Source: DAOVFN01 sp964607835 | GTDB lineage: Archaea; Aenigmatarchaeota; Aenigmatarchaeia; QMZP01 | Assembly (NCBI GenBank): GCA_964607835.1 | Contig: CAZSLL010000032.1 | Span: forward strand, 1-6,025 | Reading direction: 5' to 3' | DNA: 6,025 nucleotides | Part shown: positions 1 to 5,138 of the stretch, in pieces | How the letters are laid out: the number at the start of each line of letters is the position of its first letter | Position numbering within the stretch: position 1 is the first letter of the stretch | Notes under the pieces: model-generated | Seen by the model: the letters and a program-made list of their open reading frames with translations, nothing else | Databases searched by the model: none | What the model was told of the DNA's origin: nothing | Translations under genes and position numbers: made by a program

Positions 1-1
1 C

Positions 2-436
2 ATGGACTTCCACAAGAGCGAACTGGACTCTGCCAGGGCAGTGGAGAGGGTGAGGAAGCTCATCAGGAAGGAGGAACCCCGGGCGGTCTTCCTGCCCCAC
101 GGGGGCGAGGCCCACCCCACGCACAGGGCGGTTAGCAGGATGGTGTCCCAGGCCGCCGCGGAGGAGGGCATAGGCGAGCTCTGGTTCTGGGAGAGCTGGA
201 CCCCGCTGGAGAAACCGGATTTCCTGTTTTTCTTCGGCGAGGAGGAAATGGGCCTCAAGAGGAATGCCATGGAAAAGCACAAATCCCAGACCGAGAGGAC
301 ACTCACCAGGGAGGCCACCATCGGGCTCAACCTGTACAGGGGAATATTCGGCCAGGAAAGCGCAGGAGGCTTCGCTGGCTCCTACAGGCAGAAGAGATAC
401 GCCGAGGCCTTCATGGTAGCGGGGCGGGATTCTTAA
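2..436 (+). CDS. PIG-L/LmbE-type deacetylase family protein, C-terminal part (5' end outside window)
   Basis: Members of this family are zinc-dependent hydrolases that remove N-acetyl groups from sugar-linked or related substrates. The visible 144 residues hold the second conserved block, PHGGEAHPTHRAV at about residues 32-44 of the readable part, equivalent to the family's D-x-HPDHRAV metal/catalytic block; here Asp is replaced by Glu and the second Asp by Thr. A WTPLEKPD segment and a C-terminal HKSQ...YAEAF pattern also fit. The N-terminal AHPDDE zinc motif is absent, and the family usually has 220-250 residues, so roughly 90 residues should lie upstream of the window and the ATG at position 2 is probably internal. 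It ends 22 nt before the zinc-ribbon gene, which may be co-transcribed. The substrate cannot be told from the sequence. Family assignment is fairly secure; exact function is not. Confidence 0.8.
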   Translation: MDFHKSELDSARAVERVRKLIRKEEPRAVFLPHGGEAHPTHRAVSRMVSQAAAEEGIGELWFWESWTPLEKPDFLFFFGEEEMGLKRNAMEKHKSQTERTLTREATIGLNLYRGIFGQESAGGFAGSYRQKRYAEAFMVAGRDS

Positions 437-458
437 GCCAGTATTCTCAAGTTCTAGC

Positions 459-587
459 ATGTCCCACAAGAGATGTCCTGCCTGCAAGTCATACAGCATA
501 ACCCTGGACACAGGGGGCCAGACCGGGAAGTGGCGCTGCAGGCACTGCGGGTATATCGGCGCGCTCGTGATAGAGGAAGACGTATGA
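459..587 (+). CDS. Small zinc-ribbon protein, 42 aa
   Basis: This short ORF encodes 42 residues with two paired cysteine knuckles, CPAC at 6-9 and CRHC at 27-30, spaced as in a single zinc ribbon (C-x2-C-x17-C-x2-C). The second knuckle is followed by GYIGALVIEEDV, a tail I recognise from small archaeal zinc-ribbon proteins. The four cysteines should bind one zinc ion; such ribbons usually bind nucleic acid or protein, but nothing here shows which. No good ribosome site precedes the ATG, which lies 22 nt after the deacetylase stop, so translation may depend on the upstream gene. Its stop overlaps the next start as ATGA (584-587), which ties it to the permease gene and supports it being a real gene. 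Specific function is unknown. Confidence 0.8.
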   Translation: MSHKRCPACKSYSITLDTGGQTGKWRCRHCGYIGALVIEEDV

Positions 588-1215
588 AGCGTGGGGAACA
601 CGAAAAAGGGGAAGACAAGAAGTGCGTGCACTGCGCAGCCCCCGCAAGGGCGTGGTACAGGGAAAGGCTCGCCCTAATCACCTGGGTTCTCATGGGTTTG
701 CTCGGCGCCCACCTGGCGCTGTTCTATGTTGGGATAGAGGTGCTTCTCCCTTTCTGGCAGGCTTTCTATGACTATCTTGCCCTCATATGGTGGGCCATAC
801 TCCTGGGCTTCCTGGTTGGAGGGCTGATAGACCGGTACATACCCAGGAGGTACATAAGGAAGTACCTCTCCATGCACCAGAAGCGCTCCATACTATACGC
901 TGTGCTGTTCGGGTTCCTGGCTTCGGCCTGCTCTCACGGCATCCTGGCCATAGCCATAGCCCTTTACAGGAAAGGGGCTTCCACCCCATCTGTGATTGCC
1001 TTCCTGCTGGCCAGCCCGTGGGCAAACCTTCCCATAACCATCCTGCTGGTGGGCTTCTTCGGGCTTAACGCCCTCTACATCATAGGCTCGGCCCTGCTCA
1101 TAGCAGTGACCACCGGGCTCATCTTCCAGGCCCTTGACAAGAAATGCTGGGTGGAGTGCTCTGTGGACGGCAATCATGGAAGGACCAGGGAGAATGCTGA
1201 TTCATCATTCTCCAT
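584..1215 (+). CDS. ArsP/YraQ-type (COG0701) permease, N-terminal part, cut by assembly gap
   Basis: A polytopic inner-membrane protein of the predicted permease superfamily that includes the organoarsenical exporter ArsP (PF03773). I place the start at the ATG at 584: it overlaps the zinc-ribbon stop by ATGA and has GAGGAAG 7-10 nt upstream. 210 codons are readable. A hydrophilic N-terminus carries CVHC (14-17); hydrophobic segments lie near 29-51, 64-82, 102-127, 136-160 and 162-183. Family-like blocks are ACSHGILAIAIALYRKGAS (115-133) and FLLASPWANLPIT (140-152), matching the position of the CSCG/YRKGAS region of the family. After the last helix comes CWVEC (188-192) and a polar stretch, as in the loop joining the two halves of full-length members. 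The second half is presumably lost in the gap; alternatively the gene is a single half. Substrate unknown. Confidence 0.8.
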
Positions 1216-1315
1216 NNNNNNNNNNNNNNNNNNNNNNNNNNNNNNNNNNNNNNNNNNNNNNNNNNNNNNNNNNNNNNNNNNNNNNNNNNNNNNNNNNNNN
1301 NNNNNNNNNNNNNNN
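1216..1315. other. Assembly gap of 100 N
   Basis: Exactly 100 unknown bases. A round number like this is usually a placeholder for a gap of unknown length, so the true distance between the permease and the peroxiredoxin gene may be much larger. The 3' end of the permease gene, its terminator and the upstream part of the peroxiredoxin promoter should lie here. Any reading frame that runs through this stretch is artificial. Confidence 0.98.
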
Positions 1316-1323
1316 TTTAAATA
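1316..1323 (+). promoter_or_regulatory. TATA-like box of the peroxiredoxin promoter
   Basis: TTTAAATA immediately follows the gap and fits the archaeal TATA consensus. Its centre is about 39 nt before the peroxiredoxin ATG. The usual 25-27 nt to the transcription start would put that start near 1343-1347, at the edge of the ribosome site, so the real box may begin slightly further upstream inside the gap, or the leader is very short. The upstream BRE element cannot be seen. Confidence 0.5.
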
Positions 1324-1343
1324 TCGCTAATACATTGCTGACA

Positions 1344-1352
1344 AAAGGAGGT
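1344..1352 (+). promoter_or_regulatory. Ribosome binding site of the peroxiredoxin gene
   Basis: AAAGGAGGT lies 6 nt before the ATG at 1359. It is among the strongest ribosome sites in the window and fixes this start over any upstream codon, all of which would lie in or before the gap. Confidence 0.85.
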
Positions 1353-1358
1353 TTTTCT

Positions 1359-2024
1359 ATGGACGATAAGACTGAAGCCAGGGGTATCCCTCTGCTGGGT
1401 GACCCGTTCCCTGAGATGGAGGTCAGGACCACGCACGGCATGATGAAGCTTCCCCACGACTATTCCGGGAAGTGGTTCGTGCTGTTCAGCCACCCCGGGG
1501 ATTTCACGCCCGTGTGCACCACCGAGTTCGTGGCCTTCCAGAAGAGGGCCGGGAAGTTCAGGGAGATGGAAGTGGAACTCATAGGGCTTTCGCTCGACCA
1601 GGTTTTCTCCCACATAAAGTGGGTGGAGTGGATAAAGGAGAATCTCCAGGTGGACATCGAGTTCCCCATAATAGCTGACGAGAGGGGAACTGTCGCGCAG
1701 AGGCTTGGGATGCTTCATCCATCAAAAGGAAACAACACCGTACGTGCTGTCTTCGTGGTGGATGACAAGGGAATGCTCAGGCTCATGGTGTACTATCCCC
1801 AGGAGATTGGCAGGAACATGGACGAGATTCTGAGGGCAGTGAAGGCCCTGCAGGTTTCCAGTAAGAAGGGAGTGGCCCTTCCGGCTGGCTGGCCTGAAAA
1901 CGAGATAATAAAGGACAGCGTGATAATCCCTCCGGCCGGGGACATCAAGACCGCCAGGGAAAGAACAGGGAAAGAGGGCTGCTTTGACTGGTGGTTCTGC
2001 CACAGGAAGCTCGAGAAGGATTAG
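1359..2024 (+). CDS. Thioredoxin-dependent peroxiredoxin, archaeal Prx6-like type with C-terminal Cys pair
   Basis: A 221-residue cytosolic peroxidase that reduces hydrogen peroxide and alkyl hydroperoxides with electrons from a thioredoxin-like donor. The peroxidatic cysteine is C53 in PGDFTPVCTTE (46-56), with T50 and P46 of the conserved active-site loop. The C-terminal arm carries C208 and C214 in CFDWWFC. Their spacing matches the C207/C213 pair described for the Aeropyrum pernix enzyme, where C213 acts as resolving cysteine and the proteins form decameric rings. PAGWPENE (about 184-191) is also typical of this subgroup. Length is normal. The gene has its own ribosome site and TATA-like box and is followed by a hairpin and T-rich run, so it is probably monocistronic. 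No repressor site can be identified because the upstream region is a gap. Confidence 0.95.
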   Translation: MDDKTEARGIPLLGDPFPEMEVRTTHGMMKLPHDYSGKWFVLFSHPGDFTPVCTTEFVAFQKRAGKFREMEVELIGLSLDQVFSHIKWVEWIKENLQVDIEFPIIADERGTVAQRLGMLHPSKGNNTVRAVFVVDDKGMLRLMVYYPQEIGRNMDEILRAVKALQVSSKKGVALPAGWPENEIIKDSVIIPPAGDIKTARERTGKEGCFDWWFCHRKLEKD

Positions 2025-2051
2025 GCCCGAAGGGGCCCCTTTCTTTTATTT
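2024..2051 (+). terminator. Hairpin plus T-rich run after the peroxiredoxin gene
   Basis: GGCCC (2024-2028) can pair with GGGCC (2033-2037) across the loop GAAG, followed by CCTTTCTTTTATTT. The T-rich part alone would be enough for archaeal termination; the GC-rich stem starts within the stop codon. The neighbouring AGGGGCCCCT (2031-2040) is itself a palindrome and could form an alternative fold. Confidence 0.55.
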
Positions 2052-2086
2052 CACCATACAGTCCGGGCCATGCGAAAATGGCGCGC

Positions 2087-2094
2087 AAATAAAT
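2087..2094 (+). promoter_or_regulatory. TATA-like box before the ABC transporter operon
   Basis: AAATAAAT is centred about 27 nt before the ATG at 2118. This is the distance expected between an archaeal TATA box and the transcription start, so the mRNA could begin at or next to the start codon (leaderless). The GGAGGAGG at 2096-2103 would then not be in the transcript; it lies 14 nt from the ATG, which is long for a ribosome site. Both readings are possible. Confidence 0.4.
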
Positions 2095-2117
2095 TGGAGG
2101 AGGCCCATATATCAGTT

Positions 2118-3116
2118 ATGGCCTTTGCCCTGAAGACAGAGAATCTGGAGAAGCATTTCGGTCCCGTGAAGGCAGTGGATGGCGTCTCAATCGAGGTGGA
2201 GGAGGGTGAAGTATTCGGCCTGCTCGGGCCCAACGGGGCGGGCAAGACCACGACCATATCACTGCTCACTACCACACTCAAGCCCACTTCCGGGAAGGCA
2301 GAGGTCAATGGAAAGGATGTGGCAAGCGAGCAGGATAGCGTGAGGAGGAGCATAGGGATAGTTTTCCAGGACCCGTCTGTTGACACGGAGCTCACGGGAA
2401 GGGAAAACCTGGACCTGCACGGAAGGCTCTACGGCATGGGCTCCGGCCTCAGGAAAAAGAGGACAGGGGAGGTACTCAGGCTCGTGGACCTTGAGGATGC
2501 TGCTGACAGGCAGATGAAGGAGTATTCCGGGGGCATGAGGAGGAGGCTGGAGATAGCCCGGGGCCTCATGCACAGCCCCAGGGTACTCTTCCTGGATGAG
2601 CCCACACTGGGCCTTGACCCCCAGACCAGGAGGAAGATATGGGACTACATCAGGGCGATGCAGAAGAGGGACAAGCTTACCATCATACTCACCACGCATT
2701 ACATGGAGGAGGCCGATGCAATCTGCCAGCGTGTGGCCATAATCGACCACGGAAAAATAATTGCACTGGACACTCCGCGAAACCTCAGGAAGGAACTTGG
2801 CGGGGATGTCATAACCATCAGACTGGCAGGGGGGAGCTCAAGGGAAAGGGCAAAAAAGGTGCTTGAGGGGATGAAGCTCGTCAGGAAGCTAAGGTGCGTG
2901 GACGGAAGGATAAACATGTCAGTAACCTCTGCTGAGAAGGCCGTCCCTGAGATACTGAGGAAAATGGAAAATGGGGGACTTAGGGTGGAGTCAGTGGAGA
3001 CGCACGAGCCCACGCTTGAGGATGTTTTCGTGCACTACACAGGAAGGACCATCAGGGAAGAGAAGGTTTCTGCCACGGACATGCTCAGGATGAGGAGGAG
3101 GGAAAGCCATGGCTGA
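2118..3116 (+). CDS. ABC exporter ATP-binding protein, DrrA/CcmA type
   Basis: The 332-residue ATPase subunit of an ABC-2 type exporter, acting at the inner face of the cytoplasmic membrane. Numbered from the ATG at 2118: Walker A GPNGAGKTT (37-45), Q-loop Q84 in VFQDP, signature YSGGMRRR (136-143), Walker B VLFLDEP (156-162) with catalytic E161, D-loop LGLDP (164-168) and switch H194. Residues from about 220 form the C-terminal extension usual in this group (DUF4162-like), ending with the ETHEPTLEDVFVHYTGR block. I chose 2118 because the family normally begins with a short strand before the ENLEKHFG segment; an in-frame ATG at 2070 would add 16 charged residues. The 3' end overlaps the Nudix gene by 8 nt. 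The partner permease is two genes on. Substrate cannot be inferred. Confidence 0.95.
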   Translation: MAFALKTENLEKHFGPVKAVDGVSIEVEEGEVFGLLGPNGAGKTTTISLLTTTLKPTSGKAEVNGKDVASEQDSVRRSIGIVFQDPSVDTELTGRENLDLHGRLYGMGSGLRKKRTGEVLRLVDLEDAADRQMKEYSGGMRRRLEIARGLMHSPRVLFLDEPTLGLDPQTRRKIWDYIRAMQKRDKLTIILTTHYMEEADAICQRVAIIDHGKIIALDTPRNLRKELGGDVITIRLAGGSSRERAKKVLEGMKLVRKLRCVDGRINMSVTSAEKAVPEILRKMENGGLRVESVETHEPTLEDVFVHYTGRTIREEKVSATDMLRMRRRESHG

Positions 3117-3513
3117 GAGGCCAAGGGCCACGGTGGGGGCTCTGATGGAGAGGGACGGAAAGGTGCTGCTCCAGCTCAGGAACCACAAGCCCTTTGAGGG
3201 CTGCTGGGGACTCCCCGGAGGGCACATTGAGAAAGGGGAGAAGGCAGAGGATGCCATCAGGAGAGAAGTGAAGGAGGAGACAGGAATGGGTTTCAGCCCC
3301 TCCTTCCTGTGCTACTCAGACGAGATATGCCCCGGGGAGAAATGGCATGCGCTGGTCATCATGTTCACCGGAGCAGTTTCTGGACAGGAGAAACCTGACC
3401 CTGATGAGGTCAGGGAGCTCAGGTGGATTCCCCTGGAGGAGGCCACTGGTATGGGACTCGCATTCGGGCACCAGGAAATCATCAAGAGGTACGTGGAGGA
3501 GAAGCATGCTTGA
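3109..3513 (+). CDS. Nudix hydrolase, 134 aa
   Basis: A small soluble enzyme that cleaves nucleoside diphosphates linked to another group, using a divalent metal. The Nudix box G-x5-E-x7-REUxEExGU is complete: G38, E44, R52-E53-V54, E56-E57, G59-M60. The preceding FEGCWGLPGG (29-38) is characteristic of the MutT/ADP-ribose pyrophosphatase-like branch. The substrate could be ADP-ribose, an oxidised nucleotide or another NDP compound; the sequence does not decide. The start is supported by GAGGAGGAGGG at 3092-3102, 6 nt upstream. The gene overlaps the ATPase stop by 8 nt and the permease start by 8 nt, so it sits translationally coupled inside a transporter operon, an odd place for a housecleaning enzyme. 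Confidence 0.93.
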   Translation: MAERPRATVGALMERDGKVLLQLRNHKPFEGCWGLPGGHIEKGEKAEDAIRREVKEETGMGFSPSFLCYSDEICPGEKWHALVIMFTGAVSGQEKPDPDEVRELRWIPLEEATGMGLAFGHQEIIKRYVEEKHA

Positions 3514-4255
3514 GGGAGTCTACACCATCTGGCTGAGGGAGATGAGGAACTTCAGGAGGGCCAGGTCAAGGATGGTATCCAGCATCGCCATGCCATTCTT
3601 CTGGATAGTTCTCATGGGAGTGGGGCTTGGCTCAGCATTCGGAGAAGGTGTTATGGGATTCGATTATCTTACATACATGTCCACCGGAATAATTGGGATG
3701 TCCCTGCTCTTCAATTCCATATTCTCAGGCGTCTCAGTAGTGGTGGACAGGAAGTTCGGGTTCCTCAAGGAGGTGTTCGTGGCCCCTGTACCTAGGTCCA
3801 GCATCATAATGGGCAAGATTCTGGGGGGCTCCACAGTGGCCATGATAACCGGTGTCCTGGTAATTCTCATCTCTGTCGGGCTTGCCAGGGTGCCCCTGAG
3901 CACGGGGATTCTGGCAGCACTACCCTTCATGCTCATGACCAGTTTCGTGTTCATCGGAATCGGGCTTCTCATCGCCTCCCGGATGGAGTCCATGGAGGGG
4001 TTCAACATGATAATGAGCTTCATAATGATGCCCGTGTTCTTCCTATCAGGCATCTTCTTCCCCCTTGACCAGACCCCCCAGTGGATGCAGGCAATATCCA
4101 TGCTGAACCCCCTGACCTATGGGGTGGACGGGATAAGGGCATCCATTCTCGGGGTGGCCCAGTTCCCCATATGGATGAGCTTCTCGGCTCTGGTGGGATT
4201 CTTCGTGGTGCTGATAGCTCTGGGGACCCACTTCTTCAGGAAGATGGAGGTTTAA
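3506..4255 (+). CDS. ABC-2 type exporter permease, DrrB type
   Basis: The 249-residue membrane subunit that pairs with the ATPase encoded at 2118. Six hydrophobic segments lie near residues 24-45, 55-79, 101-126, 134-157, 166-186 and 220-242, the usual ABC-2 topology. The cytoplasmic coupling-helix block DRKFGFLKEVFVAPVPR (81-97) and the LSGIFFPLDQTP (180-191) and LNPLTYGVDGIR (200-211) segments are family hallmarks. The start at 3506 overlaps the Nudix stop by 8 nt and has GGAGGAG at 3494-3500; an in-frame ATG at 3347 would add 53 unrelated residues lying over the Nudix gene. It ends the operon: a short T-rich stretch (TTCTTTTC) follows the stop. This family exports drugs, lipids or polysaccharides; the cargo here is unknown. 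Confidence 0.95.
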   Translation: MLEGVYTIWLREMRNFRRARSRMVSSIAMPFFWIVLMGVGLGSAFGEGVMGFDYLTYMSTGIIGMSLLFNSIFSGVSVVVDRKFGFLKEVFVAPVPRSSIIMGKILGGSTVAMITGVLVILISVGLARVPLSTGILAALPFMLMTSFVFIGIGLLIASRMESMEGFNMIMSFIMMPVFFLSGIFFPLDQTPQWMQAISMLNPLTYGVDGIRASILGVAQFPIWMSFSALVGFFVVLIALGTHFFRKMEV

Positions 4256-4286
4256 GCGGATTCTTTTCAGCAAAGCCAACCCAGGG

Positions 4287-4300
4287 CAAAGTTTTAAATA
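4287..4300 (+). promoter_or_regulatory. Promoter of the DUF5320 operon (BRE-like plus TATA box)
   Basis: CAAAG followed by TTTTAAATA (4292-4300) is a good match to an archaeal BRE/TATA pair. Transcription would be expected to start near 4320-4323, giving a leader of about 88 nt before the DUF5320 ATG. A second AT-rich candidate box, ATAAATATT (4335-4343), could give a shorter leader of about 45 nt. Confidence 0.6.
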
Positions 4301-4306
4301 CCTTAG

Positions 4307-4320
4307 TGAATATATATTCA
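4307..4320. promoter_or_regulatory. Palindromic operator candidate, dyad 1
   Basis: TGAATATATATTCA is a perfect 14-bp palindrome placed between the TATA box and the predicted transcription start, where a bound protein would block RNA polymerase recruitment. The half-site TGAAT recurs in the second dyad downstream. The natural candidate regulator is the DUF134 protein encoded at 4776, which is inference. Confidence 0.5.
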
Positions 4321-4330
4321 TTACAATAAA

Positions 4331-4349
4331 TGAATAAATATTTGATTCA
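4331..4349. promoter_or_regulatory. Palindromic operator candidate, dyad 2
   Basis: TGAAT (4331-4335) and ATTCA (4345-4349) frame a 9-base AT-rich centre. The same half-sites occur in dyad 1 with 4-base spacing, and ATTCATT (4316-4322) pairs with AATGAAT (4329-4335) between them, so four half-sites alternate in orientation over 43 bases. Confidence 0.4.
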
Positions 4350-4370
4350 GCCCTGGGAAAGGACCAGTTG

Positions 4371-4394
4371 ATGGCTGTTTCGGATAGAGATTAA
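4371..4394 (+). CDS. Possible 7-codon leader ORF
   Basis: An ATG in the predicted leader opens a frame reading MAVSDRD and stopping with TAA, 15 nt before the DUF5320 start. AAAGGA (4358-4363) lies 7 nt upstream and could serve as ribosome site. Such a short frame can easily occur by chance; it is listed only because position and ribosome site would allow translation and coupling. Confidence 0.2.
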   Translation: MAVSDRD

Positions 4395-4409
4395 AGAGAG
4401 GTGATTAAT

Positions 4410-4712
4410 ATGCCAACAAAAGATGGAACAGGTCCGAGGGGAGAAGGCCCCCTCACAGGATGGGGCATGGGCCCATGCGGCTCAGGCTACAGGAGAGCCC
4501 CTGTACGAGGCTTCGGAAGGGGCAGGGGTTTCGGACGCGGAAGGGGCATGGGCCCTGGATGGGGCTACGCCCCGGGTTATGCGCCTGCTTATTCCTACCA
4601 GCCCACAAAAGAGCAGGAGGCCGCTGACCTGAAGGCAGAGAAGGAGGCCCTTGAGCGCGAGCTCGAGGACATAAGGACAAGGCTTAAAGAGCTGGAATCC
4701 AAAAAGAAATAG
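4410..4712 (+). CDS. DUF5320 domain protein, Gly/Arg-rich with C-terminal coiled coil
   Basis: A 100-residue protein with the N-terminal signature of DUF5320, DGTGPRGEGPLTGWGMGPC (5-23). A Gly/Arg/Phe repeat follows (GFGRGRGFGRGRGMG, 34-48), then a Tyr/Pro-rich linker (YAPGYAPAYSYQP) and a charged helix from about 68 to 100 with coiled-coil character (KEALERELEDIRTRLKELE). The start is the ATG at 4410, with GAGGTGA at 4398-4404; the in-frame GTG at 4401 overlaps this ribosome site. The biochemical role of the family is unknown to me; as I recall, its genes often sit beside DUF134 regulators and NifB/NifX-like or Mrp-like iron-sulfur genes, and here the DUF134 gene follows. It heads a probable operon behind a palindrome-bearing promoter. 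Conserved family, unknown function. Confidence 0.85.
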   Translation: MPTKDGTGPRGEGPLTGWGMGPCGSGYRRAPVRGFGRGRGFGRGRGMGPGWGYAPGYAPAYSYQPTKEQEAADLKAEKEALERELEDIRTRLKELESKKK

Positions 4713-4775
4713 TTGGTTTGTGCGGCAGGGTTGGCTAGGCCCGGCCGTCTTTCATAATATTATTGGTGTGGTTAT

Positions 4776-5138
4776 ATGGCGCCGAGGCCGAGGATGTTCA
4801 GGAGGGTTCACTGCAGACCCGATGTGACACATTTCAAGCCCGCGGGAATCCCCCTTGGGGTCATGGAGAGCATAGAGCTCACCATGGAGGAGTTCGAGTC
4901 AATAAGGCTCATGGACAGAGAGGATATGAAGCAGACAGAAGCCTGCAAAAAGATGGGTGTTTCACAGCCCACGTTCCAGAGGATATACGGGTCTGCCAGG
5001 AAAAAGATTGCAGAGGCCCTGGTTGACGGCAAGGCCATAAGGATAGAGGGCGGACACTACAAGCTCATGGGCCCTGCCGGAAGGGGCATGGGAATGCGCG
5101 GCTTCGGAAGATGCCGCGGAAGAGGAATGGTACGATGA
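4776..5138 (+). CDS. UPF0251/DUF134 predicted DNA-binding protein with unusual Gly/Arg-rich tail
   Basis: A 120-residue predicted transcription regulator. It opens with PRPRMFRRV and THFKPAGIPL (18-27), typical of DUF134, followed by LTMEEFESIRL (35-45) and a helix-turn-helix resembling sigma-70 region 4, TEACKKMGVSQPTFQRIYGSARKKIAEAL at 54-82, of which GVSQPTFQRI contains the recognition helix. DGKAIRIEGG (84-93) closes the family domain. Residues 99-120 form an extra tail, with GRGMG, GFGR and RGRGM, that copies the motif of the preceding DUF5320 protein. C13, H19, C57 and H94 are possible metal ligands, but no metal site is proven. GGTG at 4765-4768 is a weak ribosome site. It overlaps the next gene by ATGA, so it is probably co-regulated with, and may regulate, the split permease. 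Confidence 0.88.
   Translation: MAPRPRMFRRVHCRPDVTHFKPAGIPLGVMESIELTMEEFESIRLMDREDMKQTEACKKMGVSQPTFQRIYGSARKKIAEALVDGKAIRIEGGHYKLMGPAGRGMGMRGFGRCRGRGMVR

Larger units (their letters stand above)
4280..4357. repeat. Inverted repeat CCCAGGGC / GCCCTGGG flanking the DUF5320 promoter
   Basis: CCCAGGGC (4280-4287) and its exact reverse complement GCCCTGGG (4350-4357) are separated by 62 bases that hold the TATA box and both TGAAT/ATTCA dyads. Each arm is nearly a palindrome in itself (CCC-N-GGG). The first arm lies upstream of the TATA box, so it would not be in the transcript; if meaningful, the pair acts in DNA, for example as two sites for one protein. Eight bases can also arise by chance in GC-rich surroundings. 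Confidence 0.4.

Noticed and set aside
473..583. Upstream extension of the permease frame to an ATG at 473
   Set aside because: The extra 37 residues are Arg-rich, lie out of frame over the zinc-ribbon gene and resemble nothing in the permease family; the ATG at 584 has the ATGA overlap and a ribosome site.
1134..1358. Upstream extension of the peroxiredoxin frame through the N run
   Set aside because: The frame crosses unknown bases and is artificial; the ATG at 1359 has a strong ribosome site and gives the normal family length.
3347..3505. Longer N-terminus for the ABC-2 permease starting at 3347
   Set aside because: It overlaps most of the 3' half of the Nudix gene in another frame and adds Ser/Arg-rich sequence foreign to the family; 3506 has a good ribosome site.
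4732..4751. GC-rich GGCTAGGCCCGGCC followed by GTCTTTC as a terminator between DUF5320 and DUF134
   Set aside because: Only a 3-bp stem with a 3-base loop forms cleanly and the T-run is short; it is too weak to call.
4754..4763. Palindrome ATAATATTAT before the DUF134 gene as its TATA box
   Set aside because: Its centre is only about 17 nt from the ATG, so transcription would begin inside the gene. It could be a protein site, but a 10-base AT-only palindrome is weak evidence.
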